NCBI GenBank assembly: GCA_038373885.1
Contig: JAWZYV010016557.1
Location: forward strand, 62,001 to 126,000
Direction: 5' to 3'
Origin: Cheiracanthium punctorium
Taxonomy: Eukaryota > Arthropoda > Arachnida > Araneae > Cheiracanthiidae
Length of the DNA stretch: 64,000 nucleotides
This document shows, one piece after another, positions 12,411-60,206 of this stretch. Every line of letters starts with the position of its first letter. Position 1 is the first letter of the stretch. The notes under the pieces were generated by a model, which did not search any database, was not told the DNA's origin, and worked only from the letters and a program-made list of their open reading frames with translations. The position numbers and the translations under genes are program-made.

Positions 12411-13036
12411 CATCTTCCTCGGCTGTTTCTGAGTAAATGTTCCAAATTTTAGTCTCTGAGCAAGTGGCCAAAATAGAGACTGCCTACATTGAATAAATGC
12501 CCAATATTTTTGTCAGTAGTTACTTAAAGCTTGTCATATGGTTTTCTTTTTTTTTTTTAATTAATAGAGTTTAAGGTTTGTCTTTAAATGTTCTCTAAAA
12601 AATTGAAAACAAATTATACAACACTGTTTCAATTAAAGTAGATTGCTCCATTTTGTTCACAGAATAGGTGTAGTTTTCCAAATTAATCTAAAACAATCTC
12701 CAAAAATAAGAATGTTTTAGATTAATAATATTAATCTCAAACAATCTCCATACCTTAGATTTTCTTCTTTAAATGATTGCCCTATAAATGACTGACTTAT
12801 AAATTAAAAGACTCATAAATGAAACATTAATAAGCAAATTATTATAGGCTTAACATTACTATTGCAATTTTATGCAAATATAATAATTTTTAAGGTTTTA
12901 GTAAAGCACTTCATAATAGTTTTCACTCTGAACAGAATAAATAAATTTTAAAATAAACATTAATCCAAAATGTGAAACAAATCATACCTTTATTATGCTA
13001 TATTTTAAGTATCACATATCTTTAGTATTAATATAA
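12411..13036. other. Unique-looking spacer after the satellite
   Basis: Begins where A units end. A short AAACAATCTCCA block is duplicated near 12688 and 12738. No gene seen. Confidence 0.4.
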
Positions 13037-13044
13037 TAAACATT

Positions 13045-13297
13045 CAGTGGCGGATCAGAAATTCTCTTTTGGGAGGGGCTAAATTTTGAAAAAATCTTAT
13101 TTCACCAAAACAAAATATACAATAGCGCAAAATTTTAGTCTAAACCAATGTAAAAATTTTTGGGAGGGGCTAAGTGATTAAAAAAGATCACTTTACATAT
13201 TCAAAGTGCATAGTGAAGCAGAATGTTACCCTTTAGCAATCTCTTTGGGGGGGGGGGGGGCTGAAGCTCCCTAGCCCCTACCCCGAATCCGCTACTG
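13045..13297. mobile_element. hAT-type MITE, 253 bp, with exact 8-bp TSD
   Basis: The left end is CAGTGGCGGATCAG. The right end in reverse complement is CAGTAGCGGATTCG. TAAACATT flanks both sides (13037-13044 and 13298-13305). A G run (13247-13260) lies inside. There is no coding capacity, so it would rely on a hAT transposase elsewhere. Confidence 0.88.
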
Positions 13298-16200
13298 TAA
13301 ACATTGCATACCAATTATGATGCGACTTATGTTTACACAGACACTGAATTATAAAACGTCTCTCACAGTCATCTGATGTGCTGATTATCTTATTATCGTT
13401 TACAGCTTTACTGATTGAATAAAGTTTCTAACATATTTTTTCACTTGTATTCTAACAAACACAATAAGTTTTACCCTTTTCAATATAGTCGATTGCATCT
13501 TTAACAGAAGATGGTGAAAGATACAAGCCTCACTACATCTTGATTTGTGTGTCCTACTTAGGAAACATTCCTCACTAAATAAGAAAATAATGACTGAGAC
13601 AGAAAATTGTAGAAGTTTAGGAAGGTGAAAAATGATGCATAATCGATATTGAGCATCTTATAAACAAAGCATTTTTGCATTAAAATGAATATCAATGGAT
13701 CGGAGCTTACACGAAAACAATGCATAAATGTAACAGTTGTTATAAGTGAGAAACTAAGCGGTGCTTAACTACAGTATTTTAAAATGCCTTCTTTCAGAAA
13801 AAACTTCACAACTCATTTTCTTCTGAGTATAAAATTTTTAATTTATTCATTCGCCACTTGCTTTATAATTTGCTATATAGTTTTGAGTTTGAGGTGTTTT
13901 TCATTTTTTTCTATTATCAATATGTCTAGCTGTACCCATGAAGGAACTGAAGCCCCACCTTCTAAAGATCAAACAATAAAAAATTCTTTACAATAGAAAA
14001 GTTTTATTCAATGAATGATTTTTTGTTATTGACTTTAGATTAGATTACTTCAAAATAAGCCTAAGTTATGGACATTAAATAAATGTTTACAGATTATAGG
14101 TAAATAGACAATTGAACTCCTTTAAAATATCATTAAAGGGACTGGATTATTTATGGCACTAGAACTGAAAGATGGTCCAAGCTAGTTTCACTTCTATGGG
14201 CGAAATATTGAATGGTACAGAATACTATACATATAAGAGAGTTGTCACGGTAGTAGCATTTTAACTGAGTCAAGTTTATTCCTTTTTATACGTATGTTTA
14301 GTACTTATTTATTTAAATTTCAGGTTCTTTAAAAATAAATATGAAAAATGGTTAAATCTGTTTTTACACTTTTTCGGAGTTGGAAAACAGTCTTGAGTGC
14401 TAAGAATGTCAAAAAAATCATGTGCTAAATTTTACGTTGGGACCCTTCCCCCATTCAATACTTGAGAAGACCAATTCAGAACCTTATGGATGGGTACTGC
14501 ACAAGGGCATAAGGGTAACAGAAAGCACTGTTAGACCCTGTAAAGGTCTAATAGTAAGTGGGTGGTTAACCCAAAGCCCATGTATTGGCAAGTCGCCAAA
14601 GAACGAATTCACTGACTTATATTAAACTTTATGTACAGAGTTAACATGAATGCAGTGTCAGTGATTGCTGGAAGTTTCTAAAAGCCTGATAAATTTAAAT
14701 ATATCTGGACAGAGAAATTAACTTTAACAATACTAAATCTATCAAATTGCAGACTAACTCAATAAACAGTCATTAAGTAAAACATAACAAATTAGTTTAT
14801 TAACAAAACAATATAAAAACAATTACATTAAAATTTGACTAGGTAATTTATTACGGCTGGCAAATAAAAGGATATTTTAATTAAACATTGTCAGATTAAA
14901 AAGAAATAAACACAACATGGCCATAGCAGAAATGCTTTAAAAAGAAGAAACATTCTTAAAAGAAATCTAGCATTTCTAATTACCACTGGATACTGGAGAG
15001 GCACACTAAATCAAAGATCAAATTCTTGCTAAGTCTTATTGACTTGAATAAAGTCACCGGGAAACTAGACTGCAGAAATAATACCATGACATGATTCTAT
15101 TATACCCTAAACAGGGCAGGAGTTTGAAAAGAAAATTACAAGCTGAAATCCTAATACGAAATGAAACGGCCGCTGGCTTGACCAGACAGCCTTTTAAACA
15201 ATACCCGGGTAGCAAACAAGAAACATCCACGAAGGAGCACGCATTCAATTTGTGATAGACAAATGATAATTCGGATCGACTGCACGGGACATCATTACGT
15301 GCTTACGAAAGGCAAACGAAAACTTCTCTAATATGAGCAACAAGATGGCTGCCGACACAGCAAAACGTTACTAAACAGAAAAACAAGCTGAGTAAGGATG
15401 TAAGTAAAACCCATCATGGATTATTTCATACTGTGCAGTTCAAAGATGATGAGAAGAATAAACCAGTGCTAAAACTAAACTGGAGACTTTGTAACATCAA
15501 AAATATACCAATGCTTAAAGGAAGAAGGAAATAAATTTAAATTGGAGCTAGAGAAATAATGTTGAATGCATCGGACATCGATTATCAAACACTTTCCATC
15601 ACAATCTTCCCAAGTATGGGTATATACTTGTGCAGCAAGGCAAGAAAGAAGCAGAGCGGTGTTTCCATGCGAGAGACTTATACATTTGCAAATTGGAATT
15701 CATTCGATCTCCCAGAAAAAAACTGCCCGACCAGCAAAAATCCCTCTCTGTGTATACCAGGCACAGAGGAGTATCTCAACAAAAGGACTGGTGAAATTGT
15801 TGTAGGGTCATTAGTTGCCTCGTTCGCCCTAATCACGATATTGTTTACCCACCAAAACATGACCCAATGATAGTCAAAGTTCTGAGAGAGGAGGAAGCTA
15901 AGATGGAGAGGGGTACCAAAGTAAAAATTCTGATAAAAGCATGTCTAGAAACAGCCTGGTCAACAGAATTTGTGTCCTTTGAGAAGGCCAACAATTTTCT
16001 CACTTCCTCTTTTGCTGATTGCAGGGACATTGACTAGATACCTCGCAATTTCAGATTCAGATTTATGATTTCAGTGGACAGATTTGTGAGGAAACTGATT
16101 GCAGGAAGTTCACAGACGTACTGAAACAGGACACTACATAACCCACTCACATTATTTTTAAGAAGTTGTTTTTACCGTGCTTATGGATGCAGTAAAAAAG

Positions 16201-16913
16201 CCAAAGAAAGTTTATGTTTCCATTGTGCAGACTAGTAAAAAGCCTTTTTTAACAGCAGAAAATGTTCATTTTTATGTATAGGGATAGTTAGATACTGTGA
16301 AAATCATTTTTTTCCAAGTGTTCCTGGTGCTTGATAATTTTGCTTTATAGAGGGCTTAGGTTTTTCCAGGTGGGCTGAGGTGTCCATAGCACCCCCAGCC
16401 CTACACATGGGAATTTTGACACTCCCTAAGCTCACAAATTTCTGATAGATTTTGTTTGCTTTTAGCACGTGCATTGTGAAGTGAAATTAGTATTTCTGAA
16501 ATTTCCAGCTGCTTAATACTTGATTCACATATGAATGAACAAAAAAAGTTTTCTTAACCAAAACTCAACAATTCTGACTCTTTTATACAAATCTCAGGCA
16601 AAAGGAGAGCGCGCACACACACACACACACACAAAAAGCTATGTATCATGGGAAAGTGAGGTAGGTCATCCCTGCATTTACCTTTCATTAAACTAGTAAT
16701 CTTTCTACACAGCTTTCTTTCTCATTTAAAGAAAGGAGGGTTAAAAAAAACAGCAAAAAAATCCTAGCTTTTACACCACATTTTTTGCACACGCAAATAG
16801 GGCGTAAGATACTGAATCCCCTGAAAAGTGTCCATAATGAGATTTGCATGAAATCTGCAATAACACAACATAAACAGCTTGGACAACTTTGCTTTGGCTA
16901 AGATCCCTTGTTT

Positions 16914-16917
<4 letters not shown>

Positions 16918-16959
<42 letters not shown>
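16918..16959. repeat. Poly-A tract, 42 bases
   Basis: Uninterrupted A run. Further runs lie at 17141-17162 (22 T) and 17592-17615 (24 A). No SINE or LINE body could be matched next to them. Confidence 0.95.
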
Positions 16960-16960
<1 letters not shown>

Positions 16961-18117
16961 CCATTGAAACACTGATTATGCATTAAAGGAACATTTGAGA
17001 ACAGAGTTAAATCTATCGTGCACACAAAAGTTAAGAGTGAACAAATGTTTTGTGATTTGAAATAAATTTATTTGACATTTTCCTGTAACAACTAATTTGC
17101 ACAACATCTGTAAATTCACAGCATAAACTGCTTGATCAACTTTTTTTTTTTTTTTTTTTTTTAAATGTGAAAAAACACTCAAAAAGAAAGACACAACACA
17201 TACAAAAAAAAGTTTTAATAAAATTATAACTTTATACATAAGTCCACCTTTCAGACATTGCATATAGTTCCAAGATCAATAATTTCAATGCCACAATAGA
17301 ACAAAAATACAGTTCACAAGATATAATTTAATATAGAAGTGAAAGCTAAAGCTTTTAAATAACAGTATCATCACTCTAATGATAAAAAACCTTTCTTATA
17401 CAGACAAAACAATATGTCCCTTATCTCATATACATTACTAAGACACAACACATCATTTCAAAAGATGTAAACTTAATGACATATTTTGTATGATCTGAAG
17501 CCTATCATGCATATAAAAATCAGCATACACATTTGCTTAGTGGTAAAAAATTTAGTAATTCAGACTAGACAAATGAAACTTCTCTCGGGACAAAAAAAAA
17601 AAAAAAAAAAAAAAAGAAACATCTTGATATTTTCAAGGTTATGCAAATCAATAAATGCACTAATTAAGAACATCTCTCTAGTTAGTATGACATGTTCTGT
17701 ATATACAAATATGTTTTAGTTTGTTTAAAACTAGATCGTTACATATAAATTTTAAAAAATGGTTTTTACAATTAATTACAGCTTCAATTTCAGACAGTTT
17801 CCCGTTTTTTAATTTGAATATTGATTTAATGATATGTTATTGCAAAACAGCTGATACCAACCAAAGTGATAACATTCACTTACAAAAACTGATGAGCTTA
17901 TTTAAGAAAACATACTTATTTACATATTAATACTTTGAAAACATGAAAACATGATGAGAAATATGATAATTCTAAAATAATGTAGCACAAAAAGACCAAG
18001 TACAATACATCAGACCTTAATTAACTCTTAAGAGGTTTTCTTTTCTATTTATGGGCTTAAAAGTAGATACGGAAAAATTAAATAAATAGTCTAGCAATGA
18101 TTTAATAAAGGCTCACA

Positions 18118-18225
18118 TGGTCGAGGTATATGCTTTTGCACCCCAAAGCCCATAGTCGTGAAGGTGTAGTTGGGCAGCCCAGGCCTTGGCCCTGAAGAGG
18201 GCCTGTTGCGCCAATGTTTAACTTT
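18118..18225 (-). repeat. Fragment of the same SINE-like repeat
   Basis: Contains AAAGCCCATAGTCGTGAAGG and CCCAGGCCTTGGCCCTGAAG, aligned with the middle of the copy at 33180-33375. Both ends are missing. Confidence 0.55.
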
Positions 18226-18923
18226 TATGATTTATTAAAAATCAAAATTATTTTTTCAATAAATTAGGGTTTGTTTTTCCTGTAAGTGTGATAAAACTTA
18301 CAGGAATATAGGCAACATACAAATATGCTTAAAACTGAGAAGATAGCATGCAGAATAGAGCCTCTCAAATACAGTCTTCCAAACTCCGGAATTTCTATAA
18401 TCCAGACGACATTCAGTCAAAGCTGTTTCACTTTGGAAATCATGCAACTTTTGAAGAGCTTTTTTAAAAAGTTAATTGCTTGGGAAAATTTTAAATGTTC
18501 CTTTGCAAGTTGTACTATGAACTGTTACAAAAATTGAACCTTAGGAGTTACGAAACAGTCAGGAAAAAATGCTAAACATACAAAATTTTGTTATACTTAT
18601 TAAAAACAGGCAACTCCTCATCCCATTTTTGAAGGCAATTTTTGTGCTTATGAATTTTTCTGAAAGTTGCATGAGACATAGAGCTTTACTGTTAGTTTTA
18701 GCCCATAGTGAAGTAGCATTATTAAGCTTTTCGAGTTTTAATATCATTGGTTTGCTTTTAAAGCTGTTCAAAAGTCCAGTGAGAATGATCGCTCTTCAGG
18801 TAGAATACCCTTAAAATAGTGCAGTTATAAAACATTTACCAAACTTAAAACAACAGTTATTATTAGGTATGTTTTAAGAAAAAAGAAAGCTTTCTCTTGT
18901 GCATAATTCCCCAATAAATGTGT

Positions 18924-18954
18924 TTTATTTTCCATTTATACCTTTTATTTTATT
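18924..18954 (-). terminator. Candidate polyadenylation signals for DDX23
   Basis: Three minus-strand AATAAA hexamers (plus-strand tttatt at 18924-18929, 18944-18949 and 18949-18954) lie about 290-320 bases beyond the stop codon. They are the first canonical signals seen there, so cleavage near 18900-18920 is plausible. In AT-rich DNA such hexamers also arise by chance, and a longer 3' UTR is possible. Confidence 0.4.
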
Positions 18955-19245
18955 CAAGAAAGGTAACTTTATCTGGATATTAAAATTTTTTTATGATTCA
19001 TACTGCAGGATTTCTATAATCCGGAATCGGTAAAACTTTGGTGTTTCTCGATTTGAGAAGTTCCACTGCAGCAGCTGAAATTCAGCAGAAAACAAACATC
19101 TACAAGATCCATCCTTGAAAACTAGAATTGAAAAAGAAACAATATACACTGTCTGTTGAGTGTTAACCCTAAAACAAAGTACACTTTCATATATCTTGGA
19201 TCTATGTCTGTCCTGTACACTGCAGTCAGTCAAATATTTACAAAG

Positions 19246-55168
<35,923 letters not shown>

Positions 55169-56844
55169 CTGTTTAATTTAATAAAAACACAATGATAATC
55201 ACACTATTTATAACAAAGCAATATACTTCTTTTATTAAAATATTTCTTTTAATTAAACATTACCATTTTTCAGGTCGAAAAAATGCTAAAATATACATTA
55301 TAAAACTCCCCTTACTTAATCAAGGGATCAAGAACACATGTGCTAATGTGCATTTTATAAATTTTTTTATGCAGGATGCGACTTAACTAGCAAATGACAG
55401 AAACAAATTTTTTATAATTAGTAGTTTACACTAGCAGGATCATCAACCAAATTGATTAAGAATAACTATCAGCAGAACTTGTAAAAAAAAAGCAATGCTA
55501 TGAAGCATAAACAATAGATCGGGTTCATACTCATTTTTCAAAATGAAATTCTCCGAGTTTTCCAGGTGATTTTTCAAGAATTACCAGGTTGTCAAAAAAA
55601 TAAACATAAGTATTGAGTGACTGCTTTTTATTTACGTGCCCCACTCTAAGCTAATCAAATTATGATCCTCCCTAAATTATAGCATAAGCAATGGATTACA
55701 TCATCAAACATGGTTTCATATTCAATTTGATCTATAAAAAATCAGGAGTTACATAAGAGCTTTACAGGAGAGAAAAGAGTTTTCAGGACCACTTCACTGA
55801 TTAGAAGATCCACGATACATTTTTATACTATACAAGGGGCCAAGGACCAAAGACTCGCTACGCTCGCTTTTCGTATGAGGCATTCGGCCCCTAATAAGGC
55901 TTATTCGTAAAAAAGACATAATTTCAACAGACAAAACCCGAAGACTGGATCAGATAGAATGTCACTGAGCTACACATTGCTTGGTTTTTTCAGGTTCATT
56001 GGTACATAAAAATTTAAACTTCATACTACAGTAGATCCCCTTCCCCTCATAACACGGAAGATATTTTGTTATGGGAATCCGTGTTGTACGGGTCCTGAGC
56101 TATACTCCACCTGGAGTGCGGACTCCGCTTATAATTGCTGGAAAAATTTGCACTCCTCAGAAACACAATGATATTTAATGTTGCCATTCAAAAGTTATAT
56201 TAATTAGGAGCTAAAGCATAATAAAATCAGAACATGTGTTTCAGCTGTATTTTTAATAATGTAAAACCTATTGGACACCTTGCGAATTTGCCACCCATGG
56301 CGATTTTTCATTATTTGGCGACTTGCGTACATGTAAAGTTAATAAAAGCTACGGAACAGATAGGATAGCTTGCCACCAATGGCGACTTTTCATTATTTGG
56401 CGATTTACACATGCTCACAACCTATAATTACTGTTCATTTAAGGTTACCGGAAAACCGTTATCCATATTTTCATTTACATAATCGTTTGCAGATTGGCGT
56501 ACTTAGCACCACGAATTGCACCATCTCGTCGCGCTAGCAAATATCCAAAGTGTACTGTAACTGCTATAATGGCATAGTTAACGCCACCAAATATTTCTAC
56601 TGGTAGCAAAAAATCCAGCTGGCCCGAACTGGCTTTAAAATAATCTGCATTTTAATTATTTTTCATTTTCAAGATATTAGTTATTCTGTTTTGGAAAAAC
56701 GGATAATCGCTAATTCTAAACTCCTGTTGTCTAAGCGAACTTACTATTGGAAAATTGTCAACTTTGTGTAACACATTTTGAGTTACTTATTTCATGTAGT
56801 TTTATTTTGGCATAAAATGGGTGTATTTCTACTTCATGTTTGAC
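55169..56844. other. Upstream of the first visible DDX23 exon: intron, no exon seen
   Basis: An in-phase upstream exon rich in R/S/D/E codons was looked for on the minus strand and not found. TGGCGATTTTTCATTATTTGGCGA-like blocks recur at 56297 and 56378, reminiscent of the GGCGA-rich modules in the TIR element. Confidence 0.45.
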
Positions 56845-57122
56845 AATTTTACGTGATACTACATACTTGGAAACGCTTTGTTGCAAAGGAATGAATGATT
56901 TTGTGCCAAATCTGGCAACCATTCTGTTTATTTTTGCAGTTTTTTATTAATATCTTCTAAAATAATTCGATTTTCGAAATTTAAGTCAGCTTAGCAGGTT
57001 CCTCGGAATTTTTCGAATCTGTGGGCACCTTAGTCGAAACTTAAATCCACACGGTTTAGGAGGAGATAGGCCAATAAGCTTTGACAATGCCAGCGGCCTT
57101 TACTTTTTTTAGAATAGAGAGA
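56845..57122. repeat. Dispersed repeat, pair copy 1
   Basis: From ACGTGATACTACATACTTGG to TTTTAGAATAGAGAGAT it matches 57546-57824 at an offset of about 701. The block ending ACGGTTTAGGAGGAGAT is homologous to the ends of the repeats at 1670-2450 and 2755-3487. Confidence 0.8.
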
Positions 57123-57545
57123 TACCCGAATTAAATTTCATGCTGTTCTGGAAACTTGCGGAATCTTTTCGCAATCGAAAGATTTCGTTTTGTGTACACA
57201 GCTATTCTCATGTCCATGCAAACGATTTATTTGTGAAAAAAAAAATGATAATAAACTGTGTAATCTGGAAAAGCTTTTTTAAACGAATTTGAATCCCAAT
57301 GGTATGACGTCATATTCACTTGAAAAGGGTAATTTTGTCATGCAAATGATTTACTTTTTTGACTCTCAGAAATAAAATGTTGCTGAAAATAGCAAAAAAT
57401 CGCTTAAAAAGGAGGGAACGGGTGGATTTTCAGATTTTTAAAGAAGCGCAGATTGTTTTCTATATTTTTATCATGATCATGAAAATTTTCAAGCTTATCG
57501 TGCAAACGGTGAAGAAGTTATTGGGCTTTTTGTGTTAACTTTGTA

Positions 57546-57824
57546 AATTTCACGTGATTCTAGATACTTGGAAACGCTTTGTTGCAAAGGAATGAATGAT
57601 TTTATGCCAAATCTGACAACCATTCTGTTTATTTTTTCAGTTTTTTATTAATATCTTCTAAAATAATTCGATTTTCAAAATTTAAGTCAGCTTAGCAGGT
57701 TCCTCAAAATTTTTCGAATCTGTGGGCACCTTAGTCGAAACTCAAATCCCTACGGTTTAGGAGGAGATAGGTCCACAAGCTTTGACAGTGCCAGCGGCCT
57801 TTACATTTTTTAGAATAGAGAGAT
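57546..57824. repeat. Dispersed repeat, pair copy 2
   Basis: Direct repeat of 56845-57122, with shared segments TTGCAAAGGAATGAATGATT, CTTAGCAGGTTCCTC and GCCAGCGGCCTTTAC. Confidence 0.8.
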
Positions 57825-57986
57825 TTGTATATAAGGTTATTTATAAACATTTCCATATTCTTTAGTTACCAGGGGTGAATTTAGGGGAGGGGGACGGGCC
57901 CTTCTGAAAATATAAAGTGATACTTATAAAACAGCTATTTTAAACAATAGTTGTTGTTGTTTATTGTGTCCATAAGTAAGTGAAAG

Positions 57987-59102
57987 CTAGATGGAGCCAC
58001 AAGTATTGAAAATGAGGATCGCCAGGTCTTGAGTCCAGGGGCTGTAAAGGATGTCTTGTGGTGGTTCGCCAAGCTGAAAAAAAGAGGTAATAATGGCTTG
58101 GCAGTCAAAAATACAGTCTGGTATTAATTGAGTATCTGGGCAATTTCTGAAGATGGCGTAGTATCTTGAGTTCTCATCTGGAGATATTTTCATGCCTCTA
58201 AAATGTCCTGTACGGAGTCTTGCTATTATAGATGACAGGTTTCTAGAGCAGTTAAGATCTGGGATAGAAATTTTTTTAAAAGGCTTATCAAAAATTCTAC
58301 GTTTGGGAACCACATTTACATTTTCAAAAGTGACAGTAAGAGGCTGATCAGAATCCCGAGCTTCCATAGTGAGGATGCCAGCGCACTCATTTCCCTCGAT
58401 GCCTGTGTGGGCAGGGATCCACTAGAGTGTACAAGATTTGTTAATTTGGCTGAGAAGAGAATTACTGCCTTGGGTTAAGTTTTTTTCACCATTTTGTATG
58501 GCCTCAAGAGCAGATTTTGAATCTGAGAAGACAACCAGACCCCTGCAGAATTGCTAGAATACCGAGAGAGGTAAAAGGAGAGGGCCTTTTTAATTGCACT
58601 CAATTCACAAATGAAGTTTGAGGCAATATGGCCTGCAGGTACTTTGAGTTCTGTTTTAGCACCAGAAGGGTGGAGAAAAAGGCCTGTATGAAAGGAGTTA
58701 TCAGAAGAACCATCTGTGAAGATAAATACTTTATTATCTTGGGAAAATGAATGGATTGTGTCAATACCCTTCTGTAATAACAGAGTTAGTTTTTTGAGCA
58801 GGGTCCAATAAGTTCAAAAGAATATTAATATTATCAATTGGCTTGATGAAAAGAAGAGGTTCTTGAAGAATATTGAGAGAGGAATGATCAAGAAGGATCT
58901 CCCTTCTGATATCGCTGTCAAAGTGAAGTGTGGATGATCTGTGAAACCTTGCCAATCTCGTCCAAGAACTGAAAGTTCAGTTAGAGATGTGTAGCTTGTA
59001 ATCCTCATTGTAGCTTGTAATCCTGTTGGTAAATTTAACCATGGCAAATTTGTGTTTCCTTTCCAAGGAAGTAAATCCACTTTCTAGTTCAGATTTAAAG
59101 TT
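57987..59102 (-). pseudogene. Non-LTR ORF2 remnant: post-RT linker, RNase H, C-terminal tail
   Basis: The reading frame is broken. After FTDGSS and CELSAIKKAL, a frameshift near 58540 is needed to reach FSDSKSALEAIQNG, and an in-frame TAG stands just before WIPAHTGIEGNE (about 58420). Beyond that, 126 residues are open to the stop at 57987, including RLRTGHFRGMKI and the Cys/His-poor tail. Catalytic Asp, Glu and Asp positions of RNase H can be recognised, but the protein cannot be made intact. Confidence 0.85.
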
Positions 59103-59110
59103 GCCTGTTG

Positions 59111-59206
59111 TAGAGATGAGTTCGGGCTCAATTTTTTAAGCCCGAGCCCGAGGACTTTTAATCCGAGCCCGAGCAATATTATTTGAGTTGGAGCCCGAGC
59201 CCGAAA
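59111..59206. promoter_or_regulatory. Left subterminal repeat cluster of the hAT element
   Basis: Within the first 96 bases at least five GAGCCCGAGCCCG-type blocks recur, separated by AT-rich spacers. The rest of the element is AT-rich, so the GC motif stands out. In Ac and other hAT elements, subterminal repeats bind the transposase BED finger. That role here is inferred. Confidence 0.7.
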
Positions 59207-60206
59207 TTTCCGCTAAGATAAATAAAATTCAATTAATTCATGGACAGAATACAATAAATTTTTCCGTTTGTGCAAATTAAAGACAAATACAGTTGCAAAC
59301 TCTCAATGCACTTTCTAATTCTTTATATCCATGTTTATCAAATAATAAGAATAATGTTTCAATTTTTATTAAAAATTCCGTTGAGTAGTCGCATCAGTGT
59401 TAAACATTTGTATGTACTTAGATATATTAGATACAGAAAATTACGAGTCATAAATCTCATATAGTGACATTAAAAAATATTATATTTAAAACACGTACAG
59501 AAAAGAAATTTTGTATAATAAATTTAAGAAATTTGCAAATAAAAATTTAGTTGATAGGAGCAAAATTACTTTAAAAAATTATTTTATGATACGATATGAA
59601 TATATACATTGCTAACATTTAAATAAGAAAGACCAGTAAATAATGAAACCAAAATTTTGAATTAACAGCATTTTAACACACATGCACAAATGAAATAGCA
59701 CAGCACACCATTTAGTAAATTATGTGAAAAAGCTAGCTTTTTACCAATCAATTATTTTGTTACAAGCCCTAGCATCACATCATTTTATCTAATATTGTAG
59801 TACACATTAATAATGCGTATTTATATTAGATTAAGTTTGCAAATTTTACTATCTTTATTATATATCAATCTATCTTGCATATAGATTACTTTATTATTAA
59901 AAATAAACATAATATAAAACACTAAAATAAATATTTACAAGATACAACTAAAAATTATAAGGACTTTGTAAAATAAAATAACAAACATACCACGTATTTT
60001 TTCTGGGTTCATATGCATATTTTTTTCATTTATAGATAGTATCAACTTATCTATAAATGAAACTATGAATGAAACTATTTTTGAAGCCGTGGTCAGACAG
60101 AATGGCCTGACTGAATTGTGGAATGATTAAAATTAGTGTGGCACATATCTAAATAAACATTTTGAAAGATTTCAGAAAAAAGTTCGCATATTTATCGTTT
60201 GTTTCT

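Larger units (their letters stand above)
13306..18917. other. Gene-free interval downstream of DDX23
   Basis: No exon-like frame with support. 14900-16100 is somewhat GC-richer, with open stretches such as 15559-15870 on the plus strand, but no motif is recognised. It could be a long DDX23 3' UTR or an old repeat. Poly-A/T tracts and a CA run (16614-16632) also lie here. Confidence 0.4.

Noticed and set aside
15559..15870. 103-residue plus-strand reading frame in a GC-richer stretch
   Set aside because: No recognisable domain, no splice context, overlapping open frames on both strands. More likely UTR or old repeat.
16764..17025. Frames with long phenylalanine runs
   Set aside because: Translation of a poly-A tract; no gene.
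56033..56130. CAGTAGATCCCCTTCC sequence resembling a pogo-type end
   Set aside because: Only one end seen; no matching inverted end or TA-bounded unit.
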